64,000 bases of DNA, from positions 47,306 through 111,305 of the forward strand of contig NZ_MTAV01000044.1 of the NCBI RefSeq assembly GCF_002154695.1. The letters are read 5' to 3'. The notes beneath the pieces were generated by a model. It made no database searches. It was not told the DNA's origin and saw nothing but the letters and a program-made list of their open reading frames with translations. Numbering within the stretch: position 1 is the first letter of the stretch; every line of letters begins with the position of its first letter. Source of the stretch: Nostoc sp. T09 (GTDB lineage Bacteria; Cyanobacteriota; Cyanobacteriia; Cyanobacteriales; Nostocaceae). Made by a program: the position numbers and the translations under genes. Below are positions 16,524-27,600 of the stretch, piece after piece.

Positions 16524-17460
16524 ATTCACTCCTTTGGGCTGTAAATAGTATTTTTGCAAGATGAAGAGTAAGGATTAAACAAAGAATCCCCCTTCCCAGA
16601 TTTTTGCCAGCAATTTAATATCTACTGTTGAATTGGTTTTGAGTAGCCATGCAAACAAGCACAACCAAATCCAGCACATATCAAAAGCTTCCAATTAAGA
16701 GCTTTGAAATTTGCCTTCTCCGGTTATTATTGTTGCTGCGTAAAGTACTATAACTCTACCGACAAACCGTATTTTTAGCATTATACACTTTCCCGATAGA
16801 TTTGCGAGTGTTTAATATAGAAATTTTTTTACAAGAGTAAATGCCCTCGCAGTCAGTACTAGAGCATTACCACAGTGTTTTAGCCATCAAAAAATAAAAA
16901 CTCCAGATTTGCTGATGGCGAATCTGGAGTCAGGAATCAAAGGGAAATAATGCATGACTCTTTACCCAGCTATAATCACCCCTATATCGTGGGGTTTCAT
17001 CTACGTTAGGTACATTATTTCCTGATTCATTTGTAAAGGAAATTTGTTACTTAAAAGACAATATGAAATACTTGTTCAATGTTATTAGTGCAGTAACTTG
17101 AGTAAATATTGCTGTTGCCGAATCGGAAGAGATACTGCGCTCAAGATTTTGTAGAGTTATCTAGTACAGCACGGCGTAAATAAACAGACCATTAACAATG
17201 CTGCAAAAGCCCGGAATACAATTCTTTTGGCTTTTGACTTCCGCGCAGCGGTACTAGCGCTTTACGAATAAATTCCCAAAAATACTTACCGTACAGAGTT
17301 AAGACAATATAAGCGAGTAAATAAGCTCTAATAAATAGCTAATTAAAGTCCTGGTAGTAATTTATAAAAAGTTAAGATAAATTTACATACCAGGCTGAGT
17401 TAGATTCTTGTATACAAAACTCAGGCTATGTTGGAGAAGATTAATATTAAAACAGTTTGT
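16524..17460. other. Intergenic region, about 940 bases
   Basis: No gene is supported. It holds a minus-strand intrinsic terminator (16889-16930), a small hairpin ACCCC...GGGGT (about 16978-16995), and a piece of dispersed repeat around 17240-17262 (CCGCGCAGCGGTACTAGCGC). Confidence 0.5.
16889..16930 (-). terminator. Intrinsic terminator, minus strand
   Basis: ACTCCAGATT (16900-16909) pairs perfectly with AATCTGGAGT (16921-16930) around an 11-base loop. On the minus strand it is followed by TTTTTATTTTTTG. No gene ends just upstream on that strand (the nearest stop is at 17461), so it may end a long 3' leader or an unannotated RNA. Confidence 0.7.
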
Positions 17461-17718
17461 TTAGGGTTTTAGAAGCCATGACTTTAATGCAGACTTAGCT
17501 ATTTTTGTACTGATAAAGGTGATGACCATAATTGTGGCACCAGTTCTATAAGGATGCTCACCGCGCTCATATTCACGGTAATCTTTCTCACTTTGATAAG
17601 CTTGATAATTGCAATCATTTCGTGAGATACATGTAGCAGCAACCGTATTTTGAGCAATAGCTAAAGTTAATACAGTTGCTATTAAGCATGAGTGAAACAG
17701 TGAAGTCGAACGATTCAT
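17461..17718 (-). CDS. Hypothetical small exported or membrane protein
   Basis: 85 residues. A signal-like N-terminus (SCLIATVLTLAIAQNTVAA) is followed by a Tyr/Glu-rich segment with two cysteines (TCISRNDCNYQAYQSEKDYR) and a second hydrophobic stretch (GATIMVITFISTKIAKSALK). No family recognised and no clear ribosome-binding site. The charged SEKDYREYERGEHPYR stretch makes a real protein plausible. Confidence 0.5.
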   Translation of the reverse strand: MNRSTSLFHSCLIATVLTLAIAQNTVAATCISRNDCNYQAYQSEKDYREYERGEHPYRTGATIMVITFISTKIAKSALKSWLLKP

Positions 17719-18114
17719 AACAGAGGAACTTAGGAACTAGACAGTAATTTCTACACACCTTAAACAATCAATTTCTGAAATTTACTGCGCTTTGCGTATC
17801 AGTTTCAGTTGTTTTTGGATCTGATTCAATGCCCTGTCCCCTTGTGGAGCCATTCCGCTATTGGGTTTCAGATCAAGTCGGGATAATCATTTATTATTCA
17901 AAACTTTCCGTGTGAATCTTAATGATCAATCTTCTCGCAAACCTGATATCGCCCCACTCTGCACAAGTCGGAAAACCCACTAGAAGAAGTGGTGTGGTGG
18001 CATAGCGCAGCAAGTTTTAGACGGGGATTTATACCCCGTCTGTTGCCCATTACCTGTTCCCTGTTTCTTTTGAATAAATATGATGAATGCTTTTGGTTGT
18101 GCGCATTTTTAGGA
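17719..18114. other. Intergenic region with hairpin after beta-glucosidase
   Basis: AGACGGGG (18019-18026) and CCCCGTCT (18034-18041) form an 8-bp stem 74 bases past the leftward GH1 stop, without a T-run. Otherwise nothing recognised. Confidence 0.45.
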
Positions 18115-19488
18115 CTAAACAACCCGGTTTTGATGGATACACTCTGCATACCATTCAAAGCTGGCTTTGGGAATGCGTTGTTGTGTGCTGTAATTTACAT
18201 AAACAATTCCAAAAGGTCGAGAATATCCCCAAGCCCACTCGAAGTTATCTATGAAAGTCCAAAGAAAATATCCTTTCAAAAGATAGCCTTCATCAATAGC
18301 ACGATAAGCTGACTTTAAATACTGCCGTAGGTACATAATGCGGTCAGTATCAATCATTTCACCGTTAGCATTTAATTCATCTTCTGCTGCACAACCATTT
18401 TCGGTAATCATCACAGGTAAATCATGACGCCCCAAAGTCTCGCTGACATGACGAATTCCCCAATAGATACTCTCAGGAACAATATTTAACCACGGCATAT
18501 ACATTCGCGGGTAGCCTTTGGGAAGGTTGAGCAACTCATAACCTTTTTCGTTATCAACAGCACGCACATAAGTACCGCTGTAAATATTGAGACCAACAGC
18601 ATCTAAAGGCTGATGAATTATTTCTAAATCCCCAGGCTTGATGTCAGGGGCATTTTCTCCTAATTCCTCAAGCATTGCTGGGCTGTAGGCACCAGTGAGG
18701 GCGGGGATAAGAATACCCCCATTTAACCTAAAAGTGTGAAAGGCCTTTTTGGCAGCTGCTATATTCTCAGGAGACTCGTTGATCGGAACCGTGACGCCGA
18801 TGCTATCTACTAAAGCAACCTTGCAAGCACCAGGTGAAGCGGCGCGGATAGCTTGACACCCTAATCCGTGGGCAAGTAAGGCGTGATGAGAAGTCTGCCA
18901 AACTTCTTTTTGACTGCTGAGGAGTTTTCCTGGCGCGTGTGCAGGTTCTAGCTCAACACCATAACTTGCGTGAGTGAAGTAGTAAATTTCATTGAGTGTC
19001 ATCCAATGGGTAATGCGATCGCCCAAGCGGCTAACAACTGCGGTAACATAATCAGCAAAATCAAAAGCCATCTGCCGACTTTGCCAAGAGCCATATAAAT
19101 CTTCTAATGCTTGGGGGCTATCCCAGTGATATAAGGTAGCGTGAGGGGTAATATTATACTTTTGCAGACAATCTACCAGACGCTTGTAAAAATCTACACC
19201 TTCTTCATTGACTGTGCCGCGACCATCGGGAATAATGCGGGGCCATGCAATACTAAAACGATAGTGCTTGATGCCCAATTTTGCCATCAGTTGCACATCT
19301 GTTTCATAAAGGTGATAGTGGTCGCAAGTAATGGTAGCAGTATCATTACCTAAAATCTTTCCGGGTGTAGCGGTAAAGGTATCCCATACACTGGGTTTAC
19401 GCCCTCCCTCATTAACTGCTCCTTCGATTTGAAAAGAAGCAGTAGCAACGCCCCAATAAAAATCCTCAGGAAATTGATAGATAGTCAT
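18115..19488 (-). CDS. Glycoside hydrolase family 1 beta-glucosidase
   Basis: 457 residues, the full length of a GH1 enzyme. It starts with FPEDFYWGVATASFQIEGA. The acid/base is Glu167 (MTLNEIYY) and the nucleophile is Glu363 (MITENGCAA). Aglycone and glycone site motifs are present (LYHWDSPQAL; FIDNFEWAWGYSRPFGI). It hydrolyses beta-glucosides with retention. With no signal peptide it acts in the cytoplasm, on imported cellobiose-type sugars or on internal glucosides. It is a single gene, not next to a sugar transporter. Confidence 0.95.
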   Translation of the reverse strand: MTIYQFPEDFYWGVATASFQIEGAVNEGGRKPSVWDTFTATPGKILGNDTATITCDHYHLYETDVQLMAKLGIKHYRFSIAWPRIIPDGRGTVNEEGVDFYKRLVDCLQKYNITPHATLYHWDSPQALEDLYGSWQSRQMAFDFADYVTAVVSRLGDRITHWMTLNEIYYFTHASYGVELEPAHAPGKLLSSQKEVWQTSHHALLAHGLGCQAIRAASPGACKVALVDSIGVTVPINESPENIAAAKKAFHTFRLNGGILIPALTGAYSPAMLEELGENAPDIKPGDLEIIHQPLDAVGLNIYSGTYVRAVDNEKGYELLNLPKGYPRMYMPWLNIVPESIYWGIRHVSETLGRHDLPVMITENGCAAEDELNANGEMIDTDRIMYLRQYLKSAYRAIDEGYLLKGYFLWTFIDNFEWAWGYSRPFGIVYVNYSTQQRIPKASFEWYAECIHQNRVV

Positions 19489-20038
19489 TTTTAATACTTT
19501 TCTCTTGGATGAGATACAGGAATTTTAGTATTAGGCTAAACTTCCCTCAGCAAATCTATTTTGATAGACACAAAAGCCTATTATCACAACCGAAACTATT
19601 GTTGAGTAAATAATTGTGTACTCGTGTATTTTATTGATGCCTGCAAGCGTTCCGTAAGGTTGCCGCAGGCATCGCTAATTATTTTGGATCTACAACCTGC
19701 TACGCGATCGCCAAAACAGCTATTGCTTAGACATGGTTACAGATTTTGAAGTTAACAATTAAAACCTTTAATTGGTAACAGTTGTAGCTTATTAGTACGT
19801 TTGTATGGGGACAGTCCAGTTTAATCAGCCAAATACGTCGTTCATCTGTATCTGTAGCATCCAATATAGCTGTTCGCGTAGCGTCCCGTTAGGGAAGGCT
19901 AATGGCAGACGCTCAAAACAAGAATACGTACTAAGTAGAGCAAAGGGTAAAGGAAAAAGCTAGTTACATAAGCTGACTACCCTGCGATCGCCATTAAAAA
20001 TTGAAAGTTGTTCGAGTGATGACACAGATGGAATTTAA
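19489..20038. other. Intergenic region with dispersed repeat
   Basis: 550 bases. A dispersed GC-rich repeat lies around 19872-19915 (GTTCGCGTAGCGTCCCGTTA then GGGAAGGC). An AT-rich tract precedes the GH1 gene. No gene is supported. Confidence 0.5.
19872..19915. repeat. Dispersed Nostocales palindromic repeat
   Basis: Contains GCGTAGCGTCCCGTTAGGGA, with a TCCC-GTTA-GGGA core palindrome, followed by AGGC and a GCAGACGC end. Related pieces occur at about 21141-21175, 21561-21592, 59321-59350 and 61950-61990. Confidence 0.6.
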
Positions 20039-20665
20039 TTACTCTGTCTCTTCCCACAAACTTTGATAGCCAGTCACAATCCTGCTTCCATCCTTGAGAA
20101 CATGAATTTCTATCTGATCGCTAGCCCAAGTAATTTTGTCTTGGAAAGCGGGATTAAAAAGATGAACTCGTTGATTGCTAGAAGAGACAGGGGAATTAGG
20201 TGAATGAATAGCCAGAGACTCCACAAAAGGCCCATCAATTAAAATATCTAGTTGTTCTAACAACTCTTGCGCACCTGGGGGAGCTGATTCAGATTGTAGT
20301 AGCTTCAGAGTGAACCCAGTAAAAGACATTACATTCAAACCAGCAGCTTTCAGCTTGCGAGCTAGAGATGCCAATGCTGGTGCTTGCCAAAAGGGTTCGC
20401 CACCAGAGAAAGTAACACCTGTGTTGCGAGGGTTCTTGAGAATATTTTCGGCAAGGGTATCAACAGCAATCAATTGATTGATCTCAAATGGCCAGGATGC
20501 AGGATTAAAACAGCTAGGACACTCTCTAAGACAACCTTGCACCCAGACAACAGCACGACAACCAGGCCCATTGACTTCAGATTCATCAACATAACCCATG
20601 ATGTTTAGATGCTCAGGGGGAATTTCTATAAGTGCTAGCGATGGTTTGCTTGACTTTGTTTCCAT
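20039..20665 (-). CDS. Radical SAM activase-like protein (NrdG-type)
   Basis: 208 residues. The [4Fe-4S] motif is Cys45-x3-Cys49-x2-Cys52 (VQGCLRECPSCFN), followed by NPASWPF. The SAM-binding GGEP is at residues 88-91 (VTFSGGEP), and there is an LDILIDGPF segment. These are the features of single-domain glycyl-radical-enzyme activases such as NrdG. A partner such as the class III ribonucleotide reductase is not in the window, so the target is unknown. An AGGAGG-type sequence lies just upstream of the start on the minus strand. Confidence 0.88.
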   Translation of the reverse strand: METKSSKPSLALIEIPPEHLNIMGYVDESEVNGPGCRAVVWVQGCLRECPSCFNPASWPFEINQLIAVDTLAENILKNPRNTGVTFSGGEPFWQAPALASLARKLKAAGLNVMSFTGFTLKLLQSESAPPGAQELLEQLDILIDGPFVESLAIHSPNSPVSSSNQRVHLFNPAFQDKITWASDQIEIHVLKDGSRIVTGYQSLWEETE

Positions 20666-20942
20666 CTTTTTCCTCCTTTGAAGCGTTACCTGTCAACCGT
20701 TAAGATAGCGAAGCCATTGCCGGGTAATTTATTGGAATTTTAATGGCATCGTGAATTTGAGTAACTAGTAGGTTTTGAAAGAAGTAAGGGGAGTAGTGCC
20801 TGCGATCGCCTTACCAAAACACGACGACGGGAAGGAATATTGACTTGAAGGATTTAGATATAATCCTTTGCCATGTTTGGTGTCCAAGGCTACAAAACAA
20901 TTGTTTGCATAGCCAAAGTTCCTAATATTCCTGCCGAAATTG

Positions 20943-21083
20943 TTAGATTCCCGCTAGAATACCTGGCAGATTAATTGTCGCCACAGGGCGGTTAATTTGC
21001 TGCAATTGATTTGACGAAATTGCATCGAGTTTAGCAGCAACTGTATCTGCTAGTTTTAAAGCGTTGCGGACTGTGGAATCACG
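20943..21083 (-). pseudogene. Decayed C-terminal gene fragment
   Basis: Minus-strand frame of 46 codons closed upstream by a stop at 21084-21086, with protein-like composition (VRNALKLADTVAAKLDAISS, then INRPVATINLPGILAGI and a stop). There is no start codon or ribosome-binding site. Translation past the upstream stop soon runs into dispersed repeat sequence, consistent with a gene broken by repeat insertion. Family not identified. Confidence 0.45.
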
Positions 21084-21560
21084 CTACAAGATGCTATTGG
21101 TCAAAACTACCGTTGCTCGCTTGGTGACTTTCTTCACTGCCAAGCGATGTCTAGCGACAAGCCACTTCGTGTCTACGCCCAAATCGCCAAGATTGCACTG
21201 AATCATAGACCGCAGCACACAGTGGTCTTTGTCTATATAGTATTGCGCTCATACTTGCCCCTTCACGGAAACAACCATACACTGGTATCAAAAATCTAGA
21301 GCCAGAATTTGAGGAACTTGTGAGGTCAGCAAAAAAGCATAAATTATAAAGCAATCCCTGTCTAAGACAAATCAGATTAGTCAGCAATAGGTAAAAAAAC
21401 ATTTATCTTGCTGTACATACTTGTTGTGATTCTTGCTTAGCTGTCTGGAAAATCAAGCAGACAGCAGAATGTGAGCCACTGTAATGGGTTACTGGTTATT
21501 AAGGAGGTAAATAACCTCCGTTGTCGCAACTACCTGCAACTGGCTTTAGTGTTAGCAAGC

Positions 21561-21592
21561 CTTCTCCCGTGAGGAGATGCCAAAGGCGAACA
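21561..21592. repeat. Dispersed repeat overlapping apparent kinase start
   Basis: GCCTTCTCCCGTGAGGAGAT followed by GCCAAAGGCG is a palindromic dispersed repeat of Nostocales type (TCTCC..GGAGA core). It supplies both the GAGGAG and the ATG at 21577. Confidence 0.55.
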
Positions 21593-21615
21593 AGGAAATA
21601 AAATCAAAAATTGAT

Positions 21616-24600
21616 ATGGCAATTAATGCTCAGCAAATCAAAATTTTATTGGTAGACGCTCGTCCAGAAAATTTGCAATTTTTATCAGATATTCTCATCT
21701 GCCAAGGTTATCAAGTGCAAAGAGCAGTTTCTGGAAAAGTGGCAATAAATGAGGCGATCGCTTCTCCTCCAGATTTGATTATGCTTGACATTTTGCTACC
21801 GGACATTGATGGATATGAAGTTTGGCAACATCTTCAATCTAATACAACAACACAGGATATACCGTTAATTTTTCTTGGCGCTCAAGAAAAATTGCTACAT
21901 ACAGAGACTGTTGATTATATTCCTAAACCATTGCAGAAAGAAGAAATATTATTAAAAATACACAAGCAACTTACTATTCAAAAACTCAAAAAAAAGTTAA
22001 AAGAACAAAATCACCAATTGCTTCGCGAGACGCAACATCGTCAACGCTTAACGCTAGAGTTAAACAATCAACAACAACATAAAGCCTCTGTTTTAAATGC
22101 TATTAAAGTAGGAGTTTGCCTAACAGATGAAAATGGATATTTTGTAGAGGTTAATCCTGCTTATTGCCAAATGTATGGATTTACCTATGAGGAACTGATT
22201 GGGCAACAATTTACCTTACATTATCCAAATTTAACTGCTGGTGAAAAATCTAATTTAATTCAGCAATATAGAAATTTTATCTCCAATGGCATTCAGCCAG
22301 AAAACAGGGAGTTTAGTATTACACGTAAAGATGGTTCGCGCTTACCTGTAGAGATGAGCCAGGTAATTTATCAAAAGGATAATGGCAAGTTTTTTGTCGT
22401 TACAACTCTCATCGATATCAGCAACCATCAAATTGTAGAAGCAACGCAAAAATCTCGTGAGCGCTATCTAGCATCTCTTGTACAAGTTCAACGCACTTTA
22501 TCTAATTTTGATGGCAGCCACAAATATTACACACAAATAGTGCAAATCTTGGGGCCAACATCAAAAGCAAGTCGTGTATATATTTATGAAAATCACCGTG
22601 CATTAGAAGGCGAGTTGGTGATGAGTCAATGTGCGGAATGGTGTGCTCCTGGAATTCCGCCAAAAATTCCCAACCCTGCCCACAGAAGCTTGTCCTATGA
22701 AGATTTTTACCCGCGTTGGGTAAACTTATTATCGCAAGGCGAGATCGTTTCCGAGATAGTAACGGAATGCCCAGAATTAGAACGCGAAATTTTAGAAAGA
22801 CAAGGAATCTTCTCCGTTCTAATTTTCCCCATAATTGTCAAAGGAGAGTTTTTTGGCTTCATCGGCTTTGATAACTGTGTGGAAGTCAGGAATTGGGAAG
22901 CGTCTGAAATCTCACTTTTACAAGCCGCCGCCGCCGCTATTGCGATCGCTTATGAACGCAAACAAACAGAGGATAAGTTACAAACACAACTGCTCCAACT
23001 CCAGCAAGAAATTCGTGTTAGTGAAGCTTCCCGAAAAGCTCGCCTCTTTGCCCTCAAAGCCAGCGAAGGTAAATATCGCCAACTAGTTGAGACATCCCAA
23101 GACATGATTTGGTCAGTGGATGCAGATGGCGTGATTACCTTTGTTAATCCTGCTGTCAAACAGTTTTATGGTTACGAACCCCAAGAAATGATTGGGCGTA
23201 ACTTTACAGATTTCATATTGCCAAATCAAGTTTCACTGATTAAGAAATTGTCTGCTCGGTTGCTGAAGGGAGAATCTGTTTTTCAGCATGAAATTACTTG
23301 TAGTGCTAAAGATGGTAGTACTCTTTATCTCATGATCAATGCGATCGCTGTACGCAATGAGAATAATTTAGTTGTAGGGGTCACAGGTACAGCTAGTAAT
23401 ATTACTAAGCGCAAACGTGCCGAGCAAGCATTGCAAGCAAGCGCCATCAATCTCCGCCAGCATAATTTGGTGTTAACAGAACTAGCCAAAAATCAAGTTC
23501 TTTATCAAGGCGACTTGAAAGCCGCTGTCAGTGAAATCACAGAAGTAGGTGCAAAAAATATCAAAGTCGAACGAGCTAGCGTCTGGCTGTATGCAGAAAA
23601 CGACACTATTTTGCAGTGTCTCGATCTATTTGAGCAGAGTCAACAGCAACATAGCCAAGGTTATTCACTGGTAGTAGCAGATTATCCAGCTTATTTTCAA
23701 GCTTTGCACTCAGACCAAATTATCGTTGCCCATCACGCCTGTACAGATCCCAGAACCAAAGAATTTTTAGATTCTTACTTAACTCCATTTAACATCACTT
23801 CTATGCTTGATACACCAATCAGGTTGGGAGGCAAGACTGTAGGAGTTTTATGCTTAGAGGCAGTAGCAATTGCTCATCATTGGACATTGGAAGACCAAAA
23901 TTTTGCTCGCTCTTTAGGCAATTTAGTATCTTTAGCCCTAGAAGCACGGGAACGCAGACGTGCAGAAGCAGCACAACGCATTTCGGAAGAAAAGTTAGGC
24001 TCGGCTTTTAGATCATCTCCTGACCCGATTAGCCTCAGTACTTTTCCAGATATGCGCTATATCGAAGTTAACGATAGTTTCTGTACATTTTTTGGTTATT
24101 CTCGGTCTCAGGTGATCGGTCACACCAACCAAGAATTGCAAATTTGGGTAAATCAAGAAGAATATGCTTTCCTCCCCCAAATGCTGCAACAGACAAAAGT
24201 TATTCGCAATCATGAGGTTGATGTCCGCACAGTAACAGGGGAAGTCAAGACAACTTTGTTGAGTGCGGAAATGAGCGAAATTGATGGGCAAAAGTACATC
24301 CTGGGCACAGCTAAAGACATTACTGAGCGTAAGCAGGCAGAAAATGAAAGCCGTTTGTTGCTGTTGACAACCCAAGCCATTACTCGCGCCATTGATGTCA
24401 ACAGTGCCTTAGCACTCGTCCTGCGCTTAATCTGCCACAATATCAGTTGGGATTTTGGGGAAGCATGGATACCTAGTGATGATGGGGCTGTTTTGGAACA
24501 TAGCCTTGGCTGGTACGGAGACCATAACAGTTTAGAAGAATTTTGGTTAGAGAGTAAAACTCTAAAATTAACTCTGGGTGAGGGTTTGCCAGGGCGAGTT

Positions 24601-27600
24601 TGGCAGAACAAGCAGCCAGAATGGATTGAAGATGTTTCTTATGTTGCACAACCTATTTTTTTGCGATCGCCACAAGCACTAAAAGTAGGATTAAAAGCCG
24701 TCTTTGGGGTGCCAATTCTGGCAGGCAACAAAGTATTAGCTGTTTTAGTATTTTTTAAAAGCAGCTCAGTGTCGGTGGATAAGCGGTTGTTATTACTAGT
24801 AGGTGCGGTAGCTGCCCAGCTAGGTGGGCTAATTCAACGCAAACTAGTAGAAGCAGCCCACAGAAAGAGCGAAGAACGTTTACAGCTAGCTTTAGAAGCT
24901 AGCGATTTAGGATTGTGGGATTGGGATTTTACCAGTGGCAAAATCTACCGTGACTGGCGCTGGAAGAAGATGCTCGGCTATGCAGAACAAGAAATTGAGG
25001 CGAATCTGCAAGCTTTTGAGCAATTAGTGCATCCAGAAGATTTACCCTTAGTTAGATCGTTACTAGAAGATCATTTCCAAGGTGCTACTGCTGTATATGA
25101 AGTAGAATTTCGGATGCGCTGCGCCTCAGGTAATTGGAAGTGGATTCAGAGCCGCGGTCAGATTTTTGAGCGTGACGAACAGGGTGTACCACTACGAATG
25201 ACAGGTACTCACAAAGATATTACTGAACGCAAAACCTTAGAACGAGAAATAGCGCTGCGAGAAGCTCGCCTTAATGCCTTTTTCTCTGGTGCTCCTGTAG
25301 GGATGGATATTCTAGATAAGCAACTGCGGTTTGTGCAAATCAACGAATTACTCGCGGATATTCATGGAAAACCCCAAAAAGACCATATTGGCAAGACTAT
25401 CCACGAGATTGTTCCCCAAATGGCATCTTTAGTTGCACCGTTCTACAAACAAGTGCTATTAACTGGTCAACCGATACTCAACCTAGAAGTTAGCATTCCA
25501 TCGCCCCAGCAGCCGAATACTGTCCGTCACTTTTTGATTTCTTATTTTCCGATACCTGGTGAAGACGATCGCCCCTCTGGTGTGGGCACGGTGATGGTAG
25601 AAATCAGCGCCCGCAAATATGCAGAACAAGAACTGCGCTTGGCAAACGAACGCTTGCAATATCTGCTGACTTCTAGCCCTGTAGTCATTTATAGCAGCAA
25701 AACTTCAGGGGATTTTGGCAATACATTTATGAGTGAGAACGTGAAAAAAATGCTTGGCTACGAAGCGCGGGAATTTCTGGAAAATCCCAATTTTTGGTTG
25801 CGTCACGTCCACCCAGAAGATGTCGAGTATATTTTAAGAAAATTTTCCCAGCTTTTTGCACAGGAATATAACTCTTACGAATACCGCTTTTTGCACGCTG
25901 ACGGGACTTATCATTGGTTATACGAGCAGGTAAGGTTAATCCGTGACGAAGTTGGGAAGCCGATAGAGTTTGTTGGTTATTGGGCAGATGTCAATGCTCG
26001 AAAGCTGGCAGAATTAGCTTTGCAAGAAAGCCAGCAACGGTATCAACTTTTAGCAGAAGCTTCCCCAGCTTGTATATTCCATACTGATGTGGATGGTAAT
26101 TTCTTATATTTAAATCAACGCTGGAGTGAGATTACGGGACTCTCCTTAGCAGAATCTCTTAGGCAAGCTTGGACAAAAGCTATACATCCAGATGACCGCC
26201 CACAGGTTTTGGCTACCTGGAATGAAGCCAGAGCAACTAAATCTCCGTATAAGAGCGAACATCGCTTTCTAAGTTCTAATGGTACGATTGTCTGGGTACT
26301 GAGTCAGTCTTTGCCAGAAATTGGAGATGATGGAGAAATTAAAGGCTACATCGGCACAGTTACAGATATTACCGAGAGAAAACTAGCAGAAGAAGCCTTG
26401 CAGGAGAGCGCAGAAAGGGAAAGAGCGATCGCTCAAGTAATTCAAAGAATGCGCCAGACATTGGATTTAGAAACGATATTTGCTGCCACAACCCAAGAAT
26501 TACGGCAAGTGCTAGATTGCGATCGCGTCGTTGTCTATCGTTGCAATCCGGAAGGCGATGGTGAGTTTGTTTCGGAAGCGGTGGGGACTGGTTGGATTTC
26601 TTTAATCGAAGCACACCTAAATAACCCCAGCCTCAAGGTAGAAAATGACCGTGGCATGATGACACTGTTAAATAGTGCAGACACGTTAGCAGATACTTTA
26701 CAAGATACAGATCTGCAAACCAACCAAGGCATTATCTACGAATGTGTACCAGATATTAACAAAGCTGGGTTTCAAGCTGATGCTATCAGGTTATTGGAGC
26801 GCTTTCAGGCAAAAGCCTATATTACCGTGCCCATATTATGCGGTCAGCAACTTTGGGGATTATTAACAAGTTATCAAAATTCTGGACCCCGCCAATGGAA
26901 AATAGAAGAAATCAATATTGCAGTTCAAATTGGCAATCAACTAGGAGTTGCTTTACAGCAAGCACAATTGCTAGCACAAACTCAAAGTCAATCACAAGAA
27001 TTGCAAGCAGCGGTAAATGCTGCTGATGCAGCTAATCGTGCCAAAAGTGAATTTTTGGCCAACATGAGCCATGAATTGCGTACTCCACTCAACGCCATTC
27101 TGGGTTTCACCCAAATCATGAGCCGTGAAAATTCTTTATCTAGCGAACATCAGCAACACCTAGCAATAATTAATCGTGCTGGCGAGCATCTGCTTAACTT
27201 AATCAATGACATTTTAGAAATGTCCAAAATCGAAGTTGGCAGAACTACCTTGAATGTCAATAGTTTTGATTTAATTAATCTATTAAAAAGCTTAGAAGAA
27301 ATGTTGCGTTTTCGTGCTGCTTCTAAGAACCTACAGTTGATATTTGAATATGCCTCTGATATTCCTCTCTATGTGCAAACTGATGAAAGTAAACTACTGC
27401 AAGTTTTACTGAATCTCTTAGGTAATGCCATCAAGTTTACTAATAAAGGAAGCGTGACACTGCGGGTGAGCAAGGGAGCTGCGGAGGAAAATTATTCTCG
27501 GATTTTCTTTGAAGTGCAAGACACTGGCTTTGGTATTGCTTCCCAAGAAATTAACTTGTTGTTTGAAGCTTTTGGACAAACTGAAACTGGCAGAAAATCG

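Larger units (their letters stand above)
20666..21615. other. Intergenic region with gene relic and repeats
   Basis: About 950 bases with no intact gene. It contains a decayed coding fragment (20943-21083, minus) and two copies of a dispersed repeat (about 21141-21175 and 21561-21592). The second copy runs into the apparent start of the large kinase gene. Confidence 0.55.

Noticed and set aside
17919..18312. Short frames on both strands at the 3' end of the beta-glucosidase gene
   Set aside because: Overlap the real GH1 coding end and a hairpin; no independent support.
21151..21402. Minus-strand frame of 83 codons
   Set aside because: Starts in AT-rich DNA and ends in dispersed repeat; no protein-like pattern.
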